From Prostheceraeus crozeri (lineage: Eukaryota; Platyhelminthes; Polycladida; Euryleptidae), in NCBI GenBank assembly GCA_907163375.1, contig CAJQUW010005362.1, forward strand, positions 620,001 through 684,000: a stretch of DNA of 64,000 nt, in the 5' to 3' direction. Below the pieces are notes generated by a model. That model worked only from the letters and a program-made list of their open reading frames with translations, ran no database searches and was not told the DNA's origin. Positions within the stretch are counted from its first letter, which is position 1. Each line of letters begins with the position of its first letter. The position numbers and the translations under genes are program-made. Positions 1 through 11,572 of this stretch are shown piece by piece.

Positions 1-291
1 GTTTGGCAGATCAGTCTATTACTCATTCAGTTCTTGACAAGGTCAGTTTCGGCACTAACACTCATTGACAGTGGTATGGTAGCAGAGGTGGAAAAGAGGA
101 GGATCAGAAAATACGGACACTGGAAGAGAAGAGGAAACAGCATCGCACTCGCGATAATTGAAGGAGAAACGGAAGGAAGAGGACGACGTGGAGGACGGAG
201 AATGGACAACGTCATCAAGTGGCAGAGTGGGATTCAAGCGATGCACAACTATGCCATGAAAGAAGGCCCAACCAGGGCTATGGCAATATGA
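1..291 (+). mobile_element. LINE 3' end fragment (C-terminal RT tail)
   Basis: The frame open to 291 reads like the extreme C-terminus of CR1/L2-type retrotransposon polyproteins: a GH-x-x-RR motif (KYGHWKRRG), then a basic EGETEGRGRRGGRR stretch, then MDNVIKW. In that family the same order (FGH-x-x-RR, EGK-x-EGRRGRGRP, W-x-DNI-x-W) follows the thumb of the reverse transcriptase. Only this tail is present; the element continues off the left edge or is 5'-truncated. Function is inferred from the motif order alone. It is most likely a dead insertion. Confidence 0.55.
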
Positions 292-940
292 GCTGAGAGC
301 AATTTCGGCACACCAAATCTGGTTGTGAAGGTTCGATAAATGTCACTCGTGTCGTATCAAGATGTTACTTCGAGCAGTAACTCTCCCATCCATTACTTAC
401 CTCACTTTTTAAAGGCTACGCAACACAGCAATTCAGAAGCATACTATGCACCAAGTTTAATTTACGGAGAGAAAGAGGGAGAGGGGGAGAGAGAGTGGAT
501 AGTAAATAACTAATAATCGAATTTGTGGTCAATAATAGCCCAACGAGAACATTATCGTCGACTCACTGCAAAATAAATTCATACACCAAGGATAATTATA
601 TCACCAATCGAAAAGCGCATGCAGTGAGCAATTTAAAGGCGCTCTTTTATTAAGAAAGATGCCTTTATCGAATTTAAGGACAAAAAGAAGACGCCTAGAA
701 ACTGTGTCATTACCAAACATGCCATTATTTCCTCATTATGGGATCACATGCTTTAAGTTCAATATTCTTCTAATAAGCATTGGAGAAAATCTGTTGCATT
801 ATCCACAGTCAACCACTGTAATTGGAAATTCTAGAACATTTCGCTTTGCAAACAGAGTAGAAGCATTAAGACAGCCACCTAAGAATTATCACTTATCAAA
901 AAATATAGTCAACGTGCCAAGGTACTGGTAGGGTATTAAC
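292..940. other. No gene seen
   Basis: AT-rich sequence with a GA-rich simple stretch near 465-500 (gagagaaagagggagagggg). A 90-codon open frame at 659-931 has no recognisable motif and runs up to the target-site duplication of the hAT element; I treat it as chance. Confidence 0.5.
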
Positions 941-2269
941 CAGGGATCTGGAGCGGGAGGTAGGTAAATCGGAGCGGAGCGATTTTGAACTGATCAGAAC
1001 ATGTATAAATTCGTGAATACATGAAGGCATTGGCATGCCAAACAAAGTAACGCCTTATGCTATAATAAGAAGTCAATAAGTAGTTAGAGTTACTACTCTT
1101 GTTATTACCTGATTTCTTTAGTCTTAATTAGTCCGAAGAATCCTAGTCTTCTGAATGACCGAAATGTACTACACAACAATCCCGAACTCAAGTTGTCAAT
1201 CGCAGAATTACGCCAAATAACGAACATCATCAGCTGTTTGGAACCCATTTCAGAAGCTGCATAACGTTTACAAGGCGATGTTGTAACTTCAGGCATGATT
1301 CTATCTCTACTCCATTTGGTACATAATCGATTTAATAAATTGAGAGACGAAGTTGGCTTAGGAGTCAGCTCGCTGTTGACTTCCATGATAGTCTTGTGAG
1401 AAGAACCAATCAGTATTGGATGGATCCAGTTTCAGCCACAGCACTAGACCCACGTCTTAGGCATGGCTTCGTAGCAGAGGAGGATGTGCGTCGAAAACTA
1501 AAAGATATGGTCCTGACGAAATTGACTGCATGCAATGAAGTACACAGTCAGTACAGGACTCAATTTCACGAACATCAGAATCCACACAATCTGCCTCATC
1601 ATCTCTTTTTGATGATCTTCCCTGTGACACGAATGAAGGGATGACTGTTAGGGAGGAGTTAGAAATTTACTTAGCGGAAAGGAAAATCCCAAGGAATGAT
1701 TGTCCCTTACAGTTTTGGAAGGAACGCAGAAACAACAAGACTCTTCGGAAAGCTGCACGGGAAGTGCTGTGCATACCAGCGACTTCAGGAAGTTCAGAGA
1801 GGATGTTTTCCAATCGAGATATCTAAGTTAAGCACTGCGAAATCCAATTTCTCCCAAATTGCTGGAAACGAATTTTTTTATTAAACGAAATAGTGACCTT
1901 CGCAACAAATGACTGGTATGATGATAATGAGCTATAATACTGATTAATCATGGAATAAAAGTTCAATTATGTCTACTACTTTTTATTTCTTATATTTTTG
2001 GTTTACATGCAGGGTAATTAACATAAGTCAACATGATTTACAAAAATTAATTTATAAGTCATGTGATGGCATCTTAAAAAAATTAGAAATTTTTTATGCC
2101 TGATGAAATAATTGAATAAATTTTGAAAAAATCACTAAATGAGAGAATCAGTGATTTTTCAAATTATTACCGCATTAGTACATGCATTTATAAATATGGA
2201 GGAGAGCGGAGCGGAGCTGATTATTGTCTTGGAGCGGAACTGGCGAAATTACGCCGCTCCAGATCCCTG
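941..2269 (+). mobile_element. hAT transposon, internally deleted, with TIRs and 8-bp TSD
   Basis: The ends are 16-bp perfect inverted repeats starting CAGGGATCTGGAGCGG (941-956 and 2254-2269). They are flanked by an 8-bp duplication, GTATTAAC (933-940) and GTATTAAG (2270-2277), matching at 7 of 8 positions. A CA(G)G start and 8-bp duplication are hAT hallmarks. GGAGCGG motifs repeat just inside both ends, as subterminal transposase-binding repeats do in hAT elements. The interior keeps only C-terminal transposase remnants (1396-1890). At 1.33 kb it is about half an autonomous element. Confidence 0.9.
1396..1890 (+). pseudogene. hAT transposase C-terminal remnant
   Basis: Two frames carry pieces of one transposase. 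The first (from about 1435) has ATALDPRLRHGF, the conserved segment before the dimerisation region. The second (1641-1826) has the hATC dimerisation signature: ELEIYLAERKIPR, PLQFWKE and then VLCIPATSGSSERMFS. The change from one frame to the other, and a stop shortly after the SERMFS motif, show frameshift decay. A later frame (about 1875-1910) contains FIKRNSDLRNK, the usual end of the domain. The BED finger and most of the RNase-H core are missing, so the product cannot transpose anything. Confidence 0.85.
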
Positions 2270-2277
2270 GTATTAAG

Positions 2278-2739
2278 CATCAATTCATTTAATTCTATTT
2301 ACATTGAAAATTCATGGCACATGGTTAAGAGAATTAACAAATCATTTCATACTGCTGAATCTCGGAAGGATGACATGGAGACAGATGAGCACTTCATGAC
2401 AGATCAGTGTGGTAGCGACCGAACGATATCTGCATTTTGTCTTGATGCAGTGAAATAAGGCTCAAGGAGCATATCAAACTATTCAAGTCGAGATGCGCCA
2501 AAATAACTCCTACTGCTCAATAGTGGAGCAAATTGAACGCACTACTTGGACAAATCACTGTATCGTATGAATAATCATTCACAAAATTATAATCTATCAC
2601 AACCCTATTATAAACTGATTATAATAAATCTCAGCAGCAGGGTTGAAGTTGAGAGAACTCAGCAGCTTACTTTGTAATGACGGCGTCTCATGAATGAATA
2701 TAATGACGTGTAGTGTTTCTTAAGTGTACTAGGCTTGTG
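2278..2739. other. No gene seen
   Basis: Between the hAT right duplication and the next LINE tail. The open frame 2123-2458 straddles the hAT border and is not a real gene. Confidence 0.5.
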
Positions 2740-3480
2740 TTAGATCAATCAGTTTGAGACCATTCTGTCTAAGATCAGCGGCAACAGAGTCACATAATTT
2801 TCGAGGTCAACCTTTTTTTCGCCTTCCATCTATCTTCCATGTTAACACTTGGCGGACACAATCTCTGGACGATTTTCTCATTACGTGGCCACATCATCGA
2901 CGTCTTCTTCTCATGACATCGGACATTATCTCGATGTTAAGCATATCCCTCAAGTCGTTATTTCGCTTTCAGTCCTTTAGATTAGAGTAACACATCCACC
3001 TTCTCCAGACGTCACTGACTGTCTACTTTCAGAACGCATGTTTCGCTTCCTCATGTAGGCATCAGAATCTTCCTTTAATGTGGATAGATCACGTGAGGTG
3101 AGAAACGGCTTTGTAGATTGCCCAGCTGCAGCCAATTTGACCGTGAAACGTCTCAGTGGAACGTAAAACTACCTCAAGGTCGTCATCATCAATCAGCACA
3201 TTGGCAGATTGAGGACCTTCAATAACTTGGCTACTGCATCGACTGCACTTGAACGTGGACCTTGACTATTGTAGACTGCATTTACAATGGACACGGAGAG
3301 CACAGAATTTCTGCCAACCTCCTGTCTACATATAGCACAAGAAGACTTTCCTGGTGTCTGAACTTCCAGTCCTGTCTCTGCAAGGCGACGCTTCCATTCA
3401 GTTATCTTTTCTCCCAGTGCTTCTTCAGTGTCGGTCATAATGGCGATATCATTGGCATAAAACACATGCCAAGACAATGC
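2740..3480 (-). mobile_element. LINE 3' end with cysteine-rich knuckle
   Basis: Read on the minus strand the region gives the RT active-site neighbourhood as FYANDIAIMTDTEEAL (the usual F-A-D-D degraded to Y-A-N-D), then KRRLAETGLEV and a cysteine knuckle beginning SSCAICRQEVGRNSVL. Further down it has a tail with RKLCDSVAADLRQNGL, the end of such polyproteins. The knuckle lies between palm and thumb, as in the copy at 20990-22540, so the two belong to related families. Frames change several times, so it is dead. Only the 3' quarter of an element is present. Confidence 0.75.
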
Positions 3481-6400
3481 AACACTTTCTTAAATTACTT
3501 AATGAATTATAGGTATTTTACACGCCAGCAACACACACTCACATGCAAAGAGCTGTTTGCGGCGAATGGTCGGCATAAACAGGTTATGCATGCCACCCAC
3601 AGTAATTGCCGAAAAATCTGCAGATAAATGATGCGAAGTTTTGAGTTGACAAGAAAGATTGAGAATGTTCTACTGGCTACCGAGGTTTCTCAGATGAAAT
3701 CCGTATGTCAAAACGGAGTGCCCTAAATAATTGCAGCATCCCAAATAGACACTTCGCCCTACTCAGAATAGATGCTAATTCTCAAAACATATGTTACAAT
3801 GTATAGCCAAAGGTTTACTTAATGGGACACGGACCTATTTCATGCATTTCTTGTGACAGTTATTTCCACTTCTACTTTATTGGCTCTTACTTAGTTATTG
3901 TACATTTTACATCCCCTTACTTGTCTATTAATTTCTACTACCTTATTTTCATTTTCAGTGTTTCTGTACTTATTTATGCAGCTATAAGTTATATATCTTA
4001 TTACTATACTGTTACACAATGACTTAGTCATTTAGTCATATTCCTCTATTATCTCTGCTTCCTTGCCTTTAATCTTATGCTGAGGGACATCTATGGTGTA
4101 TGAGCTCGTCCTCTTCCCTCAAGCTTTGATTACAAAGGTGAATGCATCACTATCACATACATCGGCACCAGGTCAAGGTGCCGATGACTGATGAGTAAAC
4201 TCTAATGACTCCAAGAGCCATTTGCTCATTAATAGGCCTCCCTATTCGGTAAAATCAACCTACTATAAACTCAACCATCAACTAGACGCCAACTTGAAAT
4301 ATGCTAGCACGTGCATATTAATCTATGGCTATTTATACAATTATTTCGTAGAAACATGTCAATCATAGGTTCGGTAAAAGGAAATATTGTACATATAAAA
4401 TCAATGTTGTTAAACATGATGAATAAAAGCACTGTTGTCCTATTGATATAATTTACTGCCAAAGAAATTAATGATTTACTTAATATTTAAACAATGAAAT
4501 TCATCATGTTAATGAAAAAAAAGCTCGAGAGTTAGAAAATTGCATCTTTCTAGTTCATGCTTTTGTCGAACAAAGATATCGTAGAAGTGAACAACGAATA
4601 TTTGTTGGAGAAAAAAATCATCTGTTTTATGTTATATACTGCAATTGAAGCTTCTTTAGTATTTAGTTTGACCAATCATTACAACATGCCATCTTTTTTT
4701 AGCGTTCCTATGTATCTTGTATACTAAAGCCAGAATCCACATACCATAAAGGGTAAATCTTGAAGTAGACTCCATCAAGCTTTCAAAAAGGGCGGTACGT
4801 TAATCAAAAGCTCTATTGTACCAAATGTTGATCGCTAAATGTTGTACCAAATACCTTTTTGATCGCTATATGATAAGCAAGAATCGATGGTTATCATGAA
4901 AGATCGAACTATCAAAAACAATTGTTATGTATTTTAAGCGATCAAACAAATGCGTTTTAGTTTCACCGAAAACTATCTTCTTAGAAATGTGTAATTGTCG
5001 CGAATTGTTTACATAAATGGAAATAATACCGCTCCTTCAGTAATTCAATTTACATGTATACCCATGTATGAGATTGTATGAAATTAGCATGATTTATCAC
5101 GTCTGATTATTTTCAATCTAGCTCTATTCATAATAGCACCAACACTGATGGCATTAATCAAAATGAATAGTTTCAATGATTCTAAGAATAAAAAAGGGGC
5201 CGATTTCCGACACCCTTGTATCCCATCTGACAAAATTTAGCAAGGTTCTACTAAATTGACAATCTTACAATTTCTTACTGTTTGAGGAGCTGTTTAATGA
5301 TCGGTTATACACCAAAGAAATCCACTCATTTTCTTCATTCTTTTGTCGATCCTCGAATATTACCATTTCAACAATGATGTAACATGGTAAAAAGGATAAA
5401 CAAAGTACATCTAAGACGTGGTATTCTGACATAAGCTCAGATGATAGGAGCATATTCAAAGCGAAAAAGCATCGCTACACTCACCACATTGGTAAAGACA
5501 CGCCCATTTGTTATTCTTTCTTACCTCTAATAAGGTGTGGCTATGTAGATAACTGTGTTAGTAGTCGATAATCCTTGATTACAATGGATTATCACAACAG
5601 ATCCGGTGGTGTTCTCATTTTTCGATTATGCTAATGGGATAGCATTGAACATTCCTCTTCACAGAATCTGTGTATTCCTGTCGTAATTATTCAAATGATG
5701 CTTTCATTTACCGTCCCTTGATTTCTAAGATCAACATCGCAAGCGAGCAAAAACAATATAAAATCTAGCCTTTAATTTCATTATCATAAGCTGAATAGTC
5801 AATAGCTGATGTAATCGGTATCCTGAAATAGCTTTATAACAGGACTTTCAATGGGGTAAACAAGAGTAACAGAAGGTAGCGAGAATTTTGGAATCTGGTT
5901 GGGCGGCGTCCCGCATACGGATTCTACATAAAATTCTCGTACATTACAGATTGTCTCTATGAGGAATTTCTCAGGTTTCCCCGTGACTCCTAAGTAGTGT
6001 GCACTAGTGAGACATTTTGGAGAGTTTAGGTAATTATCAAAATCAATCCCATTTCACATAAATTTTAACTCTGACTTTAACAGACATTACTACTTTAGTT
6101 CGTGGCTAAAGTGCTAATTAAAACCCGGTCACATCAATATGAGAAATAAAAGAAATATTCTCAGATTCTTTAAAAGATGATTTGGTCAGACTCTTCAGAA
6201 ACGCTGTGATACTTCTGCGTTCAAACTGGGGCTAGGTAAACAGCACAATCCGATGAGTTATGATTCGAGCAAGATCATCACAGTCGACCATGATCATTAG
6301 TTGAACTCCTAATCTATTGCAGAGTAACATTAGAGTATTGCTAAATGCTTGAAGGAGCATAACTGTACCTGTGGAATACGCACTGATGCTTGACAAACAA

Positions 6401-7164
6401 TGAAATGGTGTTAGCTGCGGACCGGATTCCGCAGTTCAATGGAAGTCAGACCCAAGCCTTTTCTCTGCTAGCAACTTTTTTGTTGACATATTATTGTCGT
6501 TGGATCGTAGCAAAGATCTTATATTCATCAGTTTGTAATCACTAGTTAGACTACTTATCGTGCACATCAAACCCAGTCTGTCCGCAATCTATGTGACAAT
6601 GCGAGCTATTCTTTCTTCCACAATCCTCCGATGGAATTTCTTCTCCAGGGCCGTATCTCCACGCTACTTCAATTTTCTGTCATTTGACAAATTTTATTGT
6701 TGGGTAAGGAAACAAACTGGTCGTAGTCAAGATGAACTTATATAGCGCTAGCGCGTAAGTGTCATTGCGACCATCTACGCTGAGTCGCCGGACGATGGCC
6801 AGCGCAGCTGGTCGTAAGCGCTTGCGCAATATAAATGTATCTTGACTACGACCAGTCTGTTTCCTTAACCAAAAGTGAAAATACTTGCGATCATCTACGA
6901 TCCCCTCAAATGACAAATCGATAATGACTTTCTGGGTGAATCTTGCATGAATTGTCTTTCTGTTGTATTGTAAAGGCATCTCTGCTGTTCAGCATAGAAA
7001 TAGAAGACGTTAAAGAAACAATACAGGGTCTCCGCAGCTTTTCGAGAGCAAAATTCCAAGTTTTTCCAGGTCACGGACACTCATCCTGCATGTAGTATTT
7101 CATTTACAAATAATTACATTTGCAACTGTCATGCTCCAATTGGATCGATAATATTGGAAATTTA
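3481..7164. other. Long stretch without a recognisable gene
   Basis: AT-rich, with only short chance frames. It contains the palindrome described separately at 6697-6879. No NIPA exon, RNA gene or clear transposon end was found elsewhere in it. Confidence 0.4.
6697..6879. repeat. Large imperfect palindrome (foldback/MITE-like)
   Basis: The left arm has AAGGAAACAAACTGGTCGTA continuing to 6733. The right arm has the reverse complement, ending in GACCAGTCTGTTTCCTT at 6865. The core arms are about 28 bp and nearly perfect, and pairing continues inward through GCGCTAGCGC / GCGCTTGCGC and outward with mismatches, giving arms of roughly 60-65 bp around a short GC-rich loop. No coding capacity. A clear target duplication was not identified. 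It would form a long hairpin if transcribed. Confidence 0.75.
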
Positions 7165-7490
7165 GAGTTTCAGGCAAAGAGGTAGCGAGACACGTTGTGG
7201 CTTGCCCTAACTTCCAGTTCATCTGCAGCAAAGACGTTTACACTGGTTTGGCCATGTGAAAAGGGCCGTGGATGACATCAGTGAAGTTTACCACTTGCCG
7301 GTCGATGGTCGCCGACCACCTGGAGGACCCTTGAGGACTTGGCAAGCCTGCATCCAAGAAGACCCAGAGTCTCTAGAGGTGTCTGAAGACATTGCTCTTG
7401 ATCGTTTAAAATGGAAACGGGTCATAGCAACTTCTTTCAGCCCAGGAGCCGGGAAGAAGAGAAGCAAAACGAGGAAGTAAGCAAGTAATA
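7165..7490 (+). mobile_element. LINE 3' end, same family as 20990-22540
   Basis: The plus-strand frame has RLHWFGHVKRA, then YHLPVDGRRPPGG, RTWQACIQEDPESL and EDIALDRLKWKRVI, the canonical C-terminus of a non-LTR retrotransposon polyprotein. The nucleotide sequence matches the minus-strand element at 20990-21310 closely across nearly the whole length; that copy lacks about 25 bp around the TWQACIQ codons. The recognisable match begins near 7165 (gagtttcaggcaaagaggta), so this copy is heavily 5'-truncated. Confidence 0.85.
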
Positions 7491-9090
7491 TCCCATTTGA
7501 CATCTTAGCTTCTAAAATAAACTGCCATTTCGTTGAAAATCGCTGCATTTTACTAGACAGGCTTTTCTGCAGAAGCACGTCAAATCAGGTAATCAAGGAG
7601 AGGACGGGCGATCAAGGACATCTTCAAACATGTTTTAGGTACAATTTTCTATTAGCTAGCATCAAACTCATAGTGAAGCCAATGAGGATACTACGATACG
7701 AGTTGTGCGATAAACGTTGCAGTACTTTTCTTAACCCATAAATAAAAAAAAATTTGCAATCGTTTTGCTTCGTAAAGTTGCCCCAAAAACTTCAAGTCGA
7801 AATGTTCACTTTGGGTTTAAATCGATTTATGCGATCAATTGCTCAGGAAGTAAACAATCACAAACAAACACTTCAAAATTACTTCCGTCCTTCTCACTGT
7901 TGATTCTGATGTCCGAATCAGATTTTTTGACAGTATAATATTTCAAGTATAAGCAGATACAGTAGAATCAATCTACGAGGTATTCATGGGCTGTCTATGA
8001 TGCAAGGACTTCACATAAGACAACACTCGATTAAAACTCCAATTAGCCAATTAACAACACAAAATTTGTGATGTCAGAAAACACTGCGCAATCTAGTTCT
8101 GGTATCATGTACAACACAGAAGGAGGCAATAAAATATTACAGTTCATGTATTTGAACCCCAATATGCTGTAATGCTGACGGTCACCGGGCCAGATTTTCT
8201 ATGTCAGCACTATAATAGGCCTATGGGACATTTCATGAGCATTTTTTCAAAAGAAGTCGTATGAAGCCAGATATACAAACTGCATAAGAAATTCAAATAA
8301 CATATAGGCCAATGGATAGATTAGAAGTATCACAATCAGCTTTTAAATGCGCAGGTATTTGGACAGGTATTGTAGTCGGACATACAGTAGATGTTGGATG
8401 ATGCTTCATATGCAATGTGAAAGTCAACGAAGATCAGTTTAAGCCAAAGAAGAAGATTGCATACCGATGAACTAGCGACAACTGACGGGAAAGAAACCAA
8501 TTAAAACGTGTGTGCATGTACCAAGCAAGTAATGATGGTAGTGGTCTAAAATCTTCACACTTCCTACCGAATAGGTCGATAGCGATCTAGAGAACTGTAT
8601 TATACTGATCTTGAGAAGGATGGCGTACAGTATGCACATTTATCAAATAATTGTGTAATAACTGTGCATATTATGTACAGTATTGAACATTTATTTTAGA
8701 CGTTTCAGTGCATCTTCGATTCCCAGATGCTCAGATCACTGCTTCTTTGATAACCTTACTGAGCAAAAATTGCGTGCGGATGCTGATCATTTTCCACACG
8801 CTTCTTTCGAATTTTTCTGTAATTGAAATTTCTATCGAACAATGTATTGAGTATTACTATGGTGAAGTGTGGCAAAGACCAAAGATTAGAATATGCGCTT
8901 GTACATGAATGTTTCGAAAACTTGAAAATCACCATTCATCATATTTGTTAATGGCATAACTCAAGTCTACATATTTGTATGATGCCTATCTAATATCTAG
9001 GATTTACTAACGGAATGCTGTTTGTGCAATAATTCAAACATCATTTCTTATCAGTGTCTTGTCATCCTCAATTAATTTCTTTATATTCAC
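7491..9090. other. No gene seen
   Basis: AT-rich, with no frame longer than about 70 codons showing a motif and no transposon ends recognised. A splice-acceptor-like ttatattcacag lies at about 9080-9093, directly before the open frame at 9097. Confidence 0.4.
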
Positions 9091-9096
9091 AGTGCA

Positions 9097-9846
9097 ATGA
9101 TCTCTATGATTATTGCTTCCATAATAAAGTTTATGCTTTCCAAAGAGAGCATAAATTTCATAATGCAAGGCTTCTTGGAGCACAATCGGCTTACAGCGGC
9201 TCTTGGCTACATGCTGTCCCAATGGCCAGCACCGGAACAATGCTGGAATCAATCCTTTCGGTTTGCTGTTGCAATGCGTGTCGGCATTAGAGTTTGCGAA
9301 GAATTTATCTGTATGTGCAAAGGCACGATCGATAAGCTTGGAATTCACACTTTGTCTTGCCGGTACAGCGCAGGTAGAACTTCACGCCATGCAGCTTTGA
9401 ATGAGACAGTGCGTCGAGCATTATCAAAATGTGGCCTTTCACCCATTATTGAGCCTCCAGGATTGGACCGCGGAGATGGCAAGCGTCCAGATGGCCTGAC
9501 TTTCTTTCCTTTCATGAGAGGTAGATGCATGGTATGGGATGCCACATACTCCGACAAGTTCTCTCGCACAAATTTGCCGGCATCTGCCACTGGAGCTGCT
9601 GCGAATGCGGCTGAAGCGAGGAAGTTAGCCAAGTACATCACTCTCGTTGACCGCTTTGTAGTCCAACTAGTGGCTGTTGAGACGTGTGGTGCGATGGGGG
9701 AGTCAACCAAGACCTTCTTGGAATCAGTTGAGAGGCGTCTCACAATGACAACAGGAGACAAGAGGGAGACTGCGTGGCTGATGCAGAGAATTAGTCTCGA
9801 CATCCAGCGAGGGAATGCTGCCTGCTTGCTAGGAGCAGGGAAATAG
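9097..9846 (+). CDS. Retroelement C-terminus with R2-type (RLE-like) nuclease domain
   Basis: An uninterrupted 249-codon frame. The first ~55 residues look unrelated, and recognisable family sequence starts near GFLEHNRLTAALGYM. A zinc-knuckle pattern follows, C-x-C-x9-H-x3-C (CMC...H-TLS-C). Next come SAGRTSRHAALNETV (an RH-x3-N motif), EPPG, DGKRPDG and, 15 residues after the PD, VWDAT. R2-type retrotransposon nucleases carry the same series: knuckle, RHN, PD and an aspartate 12-14 residues on. Related invertebrate retroelement proteins end with the sequence seen here, GDKRETAWLMQRISLDIQRGNAACLLGAGK in shortened terms QRGNAA-x-LLG. I infer a nicking nuclease of a non-LTR retroelement. No RT is fused upstream, so this is a 5'-truncated copy or a captured exon; the true start is uncertain. 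Confidence 0.65.
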   Translation: MISMIIASIIKFMLSKESINFIMQGFLEHNRLTAALGYMLSQWPAPEQCWNQSFRFAVAMRVGIRVCEEFICMCKGTIDKLGIHTLSCRYSAGRTSRHAALNETVRRALSKCGLSPIIEPPGLDRGDGKRPDGLTFFPFMRGRCMVWDATYSDKFSRTNLPASATGAAANAAEARKLAKYITLVDRFVVQLVAVETCGAMGESTKTFLESVERRLTMTTGDKRETAWLMQRISLDIQRGNAACLLGAGK

Positions 9847-9849
9847 GAC

Positions 9850-11570
9850 TTTTTTTATTTGTAGTGTTCATCCTTTTGTAAAACCTTTTTTCTTGAAATG
9901 GAATTATTAAAAAAAATTTCAAGGAGTGCAATAAACAGTCTTCATTTGTCTCCGTGCTTGTATTGTAGATATCCTATCGCTTTATCTGACCTGTAAGGCA
10001 GAGTGTATTCGATAGCAAAAATTCCTAAACACAATCGAGCACATTAATTTCGAAAAATTCCTACAATTATATAAAATCGATGAAAAATCGTACGATTGGC
10101 TGAAAAATCAAAAAATCATCGACAACGTAGAATACCATCATCTCACTAGTCATTATCGCATGTACTTGTAAAATCATTATCATCTTCTCATAAAGTTTTC
10201 GTGTTCTTGGTTGAGAAACTTGAGAGGCAAACGATTTCATATTTTGATATCTGAAACTTACATAAACATGTATGTTGAGTTGTCAAAACAGGGCGTCAAC
10301 TGAGCTTTCACTTTCTGAATTCTATCTTCTTGTGTCAAATGCCACTCAAAATCAGTATCACTTTCATCATCCAAATTAACTAATCGTGAACGGTCATAGT
10401 GAAGTCATCCGCATCGGGTTGTATTTGCACATGACAATGTCTGAAATAATCTTGTAGCTTGTGCCGAACAATATGGACGATGTGATTTCTCAACTCCAAC
10501 ATTTGAAACTCAGCACCATAGTAGAAAGTGAAATGAAGTTTAACACGCTCAATTTCATTAAAGCCTGCGTATGTTTTTCATATGAATAAGCATGAAAATT
10601 TGATGTTTTCCATAAAGCACGAAATTTGGATGAAATGACACATATACTGATACCTTCTCACAATGAAATATGTTAAATTTCACGATATACATGTTTCTGT
10701 TCTCCCAGTTTCAGGGTATGTCGGTTAAGCAATCACATAAAACATCAGTTAAACTGCACATGTTCAATTCGGAAAGCGAAAACTGCAATCGGCATTTTTA
10801 TGTCCAGTGGGAAATTTAAATTGAGGGAAAAATGTCCTATAACAACAGCTGGACCTCAACTTAAATTTCTAGTAGAATTGCATGAATTTATACATCCATA
10901 GAGTCCTGTCAATTTTCACTGTATATTTAGTGCTCATTCTCAGACATAGTATTCCGAAATCGTAAGAAGCACTGTGCAAAATGTAGGTGCATCGATCATC
11001 AAGTTTGGTTGCACTTGTTTCCATGAACACTTTCCTCATATTCCGTTCAAATAGTCGAAGTTCATTGAAATTCTTAAATTCAAAATTACATTCAATTATA
11101 CCAAATAACCTGAAACATCGAACATAATTTTTGAAAACGTCTTAGCAATTTTTAATCCCCTAAACAATATTGAGAGTCTTAGTGAATCGATCAATTCTTT
11201 AAACCAACTGGCGAGATGGCAGTGGAAAATAAGGCAACTCGGAGATGTCCCGAAAAATTTTCAGGTCAGACAGAAAACCGACTAGAGACGACAGAAGTGT
11301 ATGAGAGATGCGATCAAGTCTGAATACTACCTATAGCGTGGACGGAGGAAGGGAAAATCATCAAGTGAATTTAATGTTTGAAATCGTGACAGACTCAGAC
11401 AGGAAACGTTACAGTGAGCCAACTGAATTTCATGAATTCGACACGATAAGAATAAATTAGAAGACGAAATGAAATAGTGACATTCATCTAAATAAGTTTA
11501 TGTCCGAAATGGAAGAAGAGCAATGCCTAACAGATGAGAGTATAAAACGAGCAGCGCGTGTTGCGGCACA
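9850..11570. other. No gene seen
   Basis: Very AT-rich tail after the retroelement frame (poly-T and poly-A runs at 9850-9920), then AT-rich sequence with no long frames. The stretch 11200-11440 is somewhat richer in G and A, but no protein motif was recognised. Confidence 0.4.
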
Positions 11571-11572
11571 TA

